From an uncultured Coriobacteriaceae bacterium (GTDB taxonomy: Bacteria; Actinomycetota; Coriobacteriia; Coriobacteriales; Eggerthellaceae), in contig CACXMZ010000002.1 of the NCBI GenBank assembly GCA_902768975.1, positions 62,001 to 126,000 of the forward strand: DNA of 64,000 nucleotides, in the 5' to 3' direction. The translations under genes were made by a program, and so were the position numbers. Positions 62,482-64,000 of this stretch are shown here, piece after piece. The notes under the pieces were generated by a model that made no database searches, was not told the origin of the DNA, and worked only from the letters and a program-made list of their open reading frames with translations. The first letter of the stretch is position 1. Every line of letters begins with the position of its first letter.

Positions 62482-63228
62482 ATGAGTACAGAGATACGGC
62501 TCTTGTGGACTGGGGGCTGGGACTCGACGTTCCGGCTCTTGCAGCTTTCGCAAATTGAAGGACTGACCATACGTCCCATCTACATCAGGGACCATGGGCG
62601 GCCCAGCATGGCACACGAGCTTTCCGCCATGTGCGCCATCCTGCCGCAGGTTCGCGGCATCGCGCGCGCCCGCGTGATGGACGTGGACCTGTACGACCGG
62701 GGCACGATAGCACACAACTACCCGAACGATGCCATTTCAGAGGCCTACGGCAGGCTCGCGGATGAGTTCGGCCTGGGCTACCAGTACGAGATGTTCGCAC
62801 TCCTGTGCGAAGGCCTGGGCATACGGGCCGAATGTGCGGTGGAGAACTCGCCGAGGAGCAAGGCGAAGCGGGCGATCGAAGCCCAGTGCCAGCTTGTGCC
62901 ATGCGACACGGACCCCTGTGGGAACGGGCGCTTCCGCGTCATCCCCAAAGGCGAAAGCAGCGATGCGGCAACGGTGTTCGGGCGGCTCGACTTCGGGATG
63001 CTTGATGTGAGCAAGGTCGAGACGAAGCGCGTGGCGCAGAAGATGGGCTGGATGCCAATCATGCGGAAGACCTGGTTTTGCCATGAGCCAGTGAATGGCA
63101 AACCGTGCGGAGTCTGCAACCCTTGCAAGGACGCAATGAACGAAGGGATGCGGTGGCGCATGCCACTTTCGGCGCGACTGCGCTATCGGATGTGGCTCGC
63201 CCGGCAAGACTCCGAGCTGGCACAGTAA
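62482..63228 (+). CDS. QueC-like ATP pyrophosphatase beside a Nif11 peptide
   Basis: 248 residues. A PP-loop LLWTGGWDSTFRLL (residues 8-21) matches the SGGxDS adenylation motif. The C-terminus has C-x8-C-x2-C-x2-C (WFCHEPVNGKPCGVCNPC), the QueC zinc site. QueC converts carboxy-deazaguanine to preQ0 by adenylation and ammonia addition. No QueD, QueE or QueF is nearby. Direct linkage to a precursor peptide suggests recruitment to peptide modification, as QueC relatives have been in protein-modifying defence systems; this is inference. GAG-rich codon use. The stop codon abuts a palindromic repeat. Confidence 0.75.
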   Translation: MSTEIRLLWTGGWDSTFRLLQLSQIEGLTIRPIYIRDHGRPSMAHELSAMCAILPQVRGIARARVMDVDLYDRGTIAHNYPNDAISEAYGRLADEFGLGYQYEMFALLCEGLGIRAECAVENSPRSKAKRAIEAQCQLVPCDTDPCGNGRFRVIPKGESSDAATVFGRLDFGMLDVSKVETKRVAQKMGWMPIMRKTWFCHEPVNGKPCGVCNPCKDAMNEGMRWRMPLSARLRYRMWLARQDSELAQ

Positions 63229-63323
63229 CACAGGGGAACACAGGGGACAGTTCCCTGTGTTCGGCACGCAGCCAACGCAGCCTGCCGAACGGGATAGTAA
63301 CACAGGGAACTGTCCCCTGTGTT
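63227..63323. repeat. Inverted pair of REP-like palindromes
   Basis: Copy 2 (63237-63261) is identical to the repeat at 58585. Copy 3 (63299-63323) is its exact reverse complement. A partial unit AACACAGGGG (63227-63236) precedes copy 2 and starts inside the QueC-like stop codon. Between them CGGCA...TGCCG can form another small stem. The arrangement resembles REP doublets. Confidence 0.85.
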
Positions 63324-63459
63324 CCGCGGGCTTCCCCATTGTTGCCCCTACATGAATCAGAGAGACGAAGTGATTGCCATTTCCACGAAAGCCGGATCGA
63401 ATTCCTTTTCCATGCCTTCCAACATTACGATACAATGCAACAAAAACAAAGGTTGAGAC
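63324..63459 (+). promoter_or_regulatory. Upstream region of the MarR gene
   Basis: 136 bp without a gene. GATACAAT (about 63428-63435) is a likely -10 box and AAAGGTTGAG the ribosome site. Confidence 0.4.
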
Positions 63460-63963
63460 ATGAAACTGAGTTCATTCGAGAAGTTCGTGATATACCAAAC
63501 GTTTGTCTTGCGCAACATGGGCGCCGTGAGTGAATTTGCTCGCAGGCGAGGGGCAAACCTCAATGAGCTTTGCGTTTTAATCGCTGTTCGATATTACGAC
63601 TCGGCGGAAGAAACTATCCACGAGGGGTGCACGCAGCAAGAAATCTGCAAGCGTATGCCCACCATGCCCAAACAAACGGTAAGCACCACGGTGAAACGCC
63701 TCGAAAAAAACGAGTATGTGAAATGCGAGCCATTCGAAGATGATGCGCGCGTCAAGATCATTCGCCTCACTCCGCAAGGCGAGCAGTATGCTGACTACCT
63801 TTTGGGTGACTACGTGTCTTTTGGACTGCAAACGGTAGAGCAGTTTTCTGACGAAGAGTTTTTGCAGCTTCTCAACCTGACTCGCAAGTTCGATACCATG
63901 CTTGAAGCTGCATTTGGCCTAGGGCATATAGGTTCAAACATAGATATTCCCCAACAAGCGTAA
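63460..63963 (+). CDS. MarR-family transcription regulator
   Basis: 167 residues, one winged-helix domain: TQQEICKRMPTMPKQTVSTT then KRLEKNEYVKC (recognition helix region) and EDDARVKIIRLTPQGEQYA (wing and following helix), flanked by dimerisation helices. It probably controls itself or neighbours; the ligand is unknown. It lies past the repeat pair and may mark the edge of the accessory region. Confidence 0.88.
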   Translation: MKLSSFEKFVIYQTFVLRNMGAVSEFARRRGANLNELCVLIAVRYYDSAEETIHEGCTQQEICKRMPTMPKQTVSTTVKRLEKNEYVKCEPFEDDARVKIIRLTPQGEQYADYLLGDYVSFGLQTVEQFSDEEFLQLLNLTRKFDTMLEAAFGLGHIGSNIDIPQQA

Positions 63964-63977
63964 CCTCCTCTGCACGG

Positions 63978-63997
63978 CTCCTGCCAGGAGTTCTTTT
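63978..63997 (+). terminator. Weak terminator after the MarR gene
   Basis: CTCCT-GCC-AGGAG followed by TTCTTTT. The stem is only five pairs. Confidence 0.35.
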
Positions 63998-64000
63998 ACT

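Noticed and set aside
56559-63323. Lanthipeptide, thiopeptide or sactipeptide cluster
   Set aside because: No LanM/LanB/LanC, YcaO or radical SAM protein was found in the window, despite the Nif11-type leaders.
58585-63323. Composite transposon bounded by the 25-bp repeats
   Set aside because: Repeats are short palindromes at gene ends, one end holds an inverted pair, and no transposase lies between them. REP-like elements fit better.

Overview
The window reads as a chromosomal segment of an anaerobic, Gram-positive bacterium. It most resembles the Coriobacteriia, probably Eggerthellaceae; this is an inference from gene content, not from any marker search. Pointers are a molybdopterin oxidoreductase with two TorD-type chaperones, a pentaheme nitrite reductase made as a lipoprotein, a type III glutamine synthetase, a stand-alone AICAR transformylase, sortase-type surface proteins, a flavodiiron-rubredoxin fusion, and moderate GC with a strong preference for GAA over GAG in most genes. 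No rRNA, tRNA, CRISPR array or transposase gene was recognised.

Layout. 0-3.4 kb: glnN and the rplM-rpsI ribosomal operon. 3.5-6.1 kb: a secreted cell-wall hydrolase-like protein and an SPFH protein. 6.3-14.9 kb: a respiratory module with a TAT/lipoprotein DmsA-like catalytic subunit, a DmsB-like four-cluster subunit, two TorD-like chaperones, a multi-cluster ferredoxin, two tandem winged-helix regulators and a membrane protein. 15-21 kb: CopA and two Pro/Gln-rich membrane-anchored proteins. 21.2-26.5 kb: AICAR transformylase, a RelB/PIN toxin-antitoxin pair, rlmH, and lysA-hom. 26.7-37.2 kb: a 3501-residue sortase-anchored adhesin. 37.7-42.4 kb: nrfA, a coiled-coil membrane protein, apt and a HAD phosphatase. 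42.4-46.7 kb: a second large surface protein. 46.9-55.1 kb: envelope-stress and oxidative-stress genes (PspA, flavorubredoxin, peroxiredoxin, ferritin). 55.3-63.3 kb: an accessory region. 63.5 kb: a MarR regulator.

The most interesting part is 56.5-63.3 kb. It holds three small peptides with Nif11-type leaders ending in Gly-Gly: 56559-56768 (+), 59811-59981 (-) and 62224-62442 (+). The middle one is only 56 residues and easily missed. It lies in an apparent minus-strand operon with two paralogous proteins of unknown family and a HipA-like kinase. The third precedes a QueC-like ATP pyrophosphatase on the divergent strand. Exact 25-bp palindromic repeats sit at the stop codons of the HipA-like and QueC-like genes. 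Together this looks like an uncharacterised RiPP (ribosomally made, modified peptide) locus; its chemistry is inferred, not shown.
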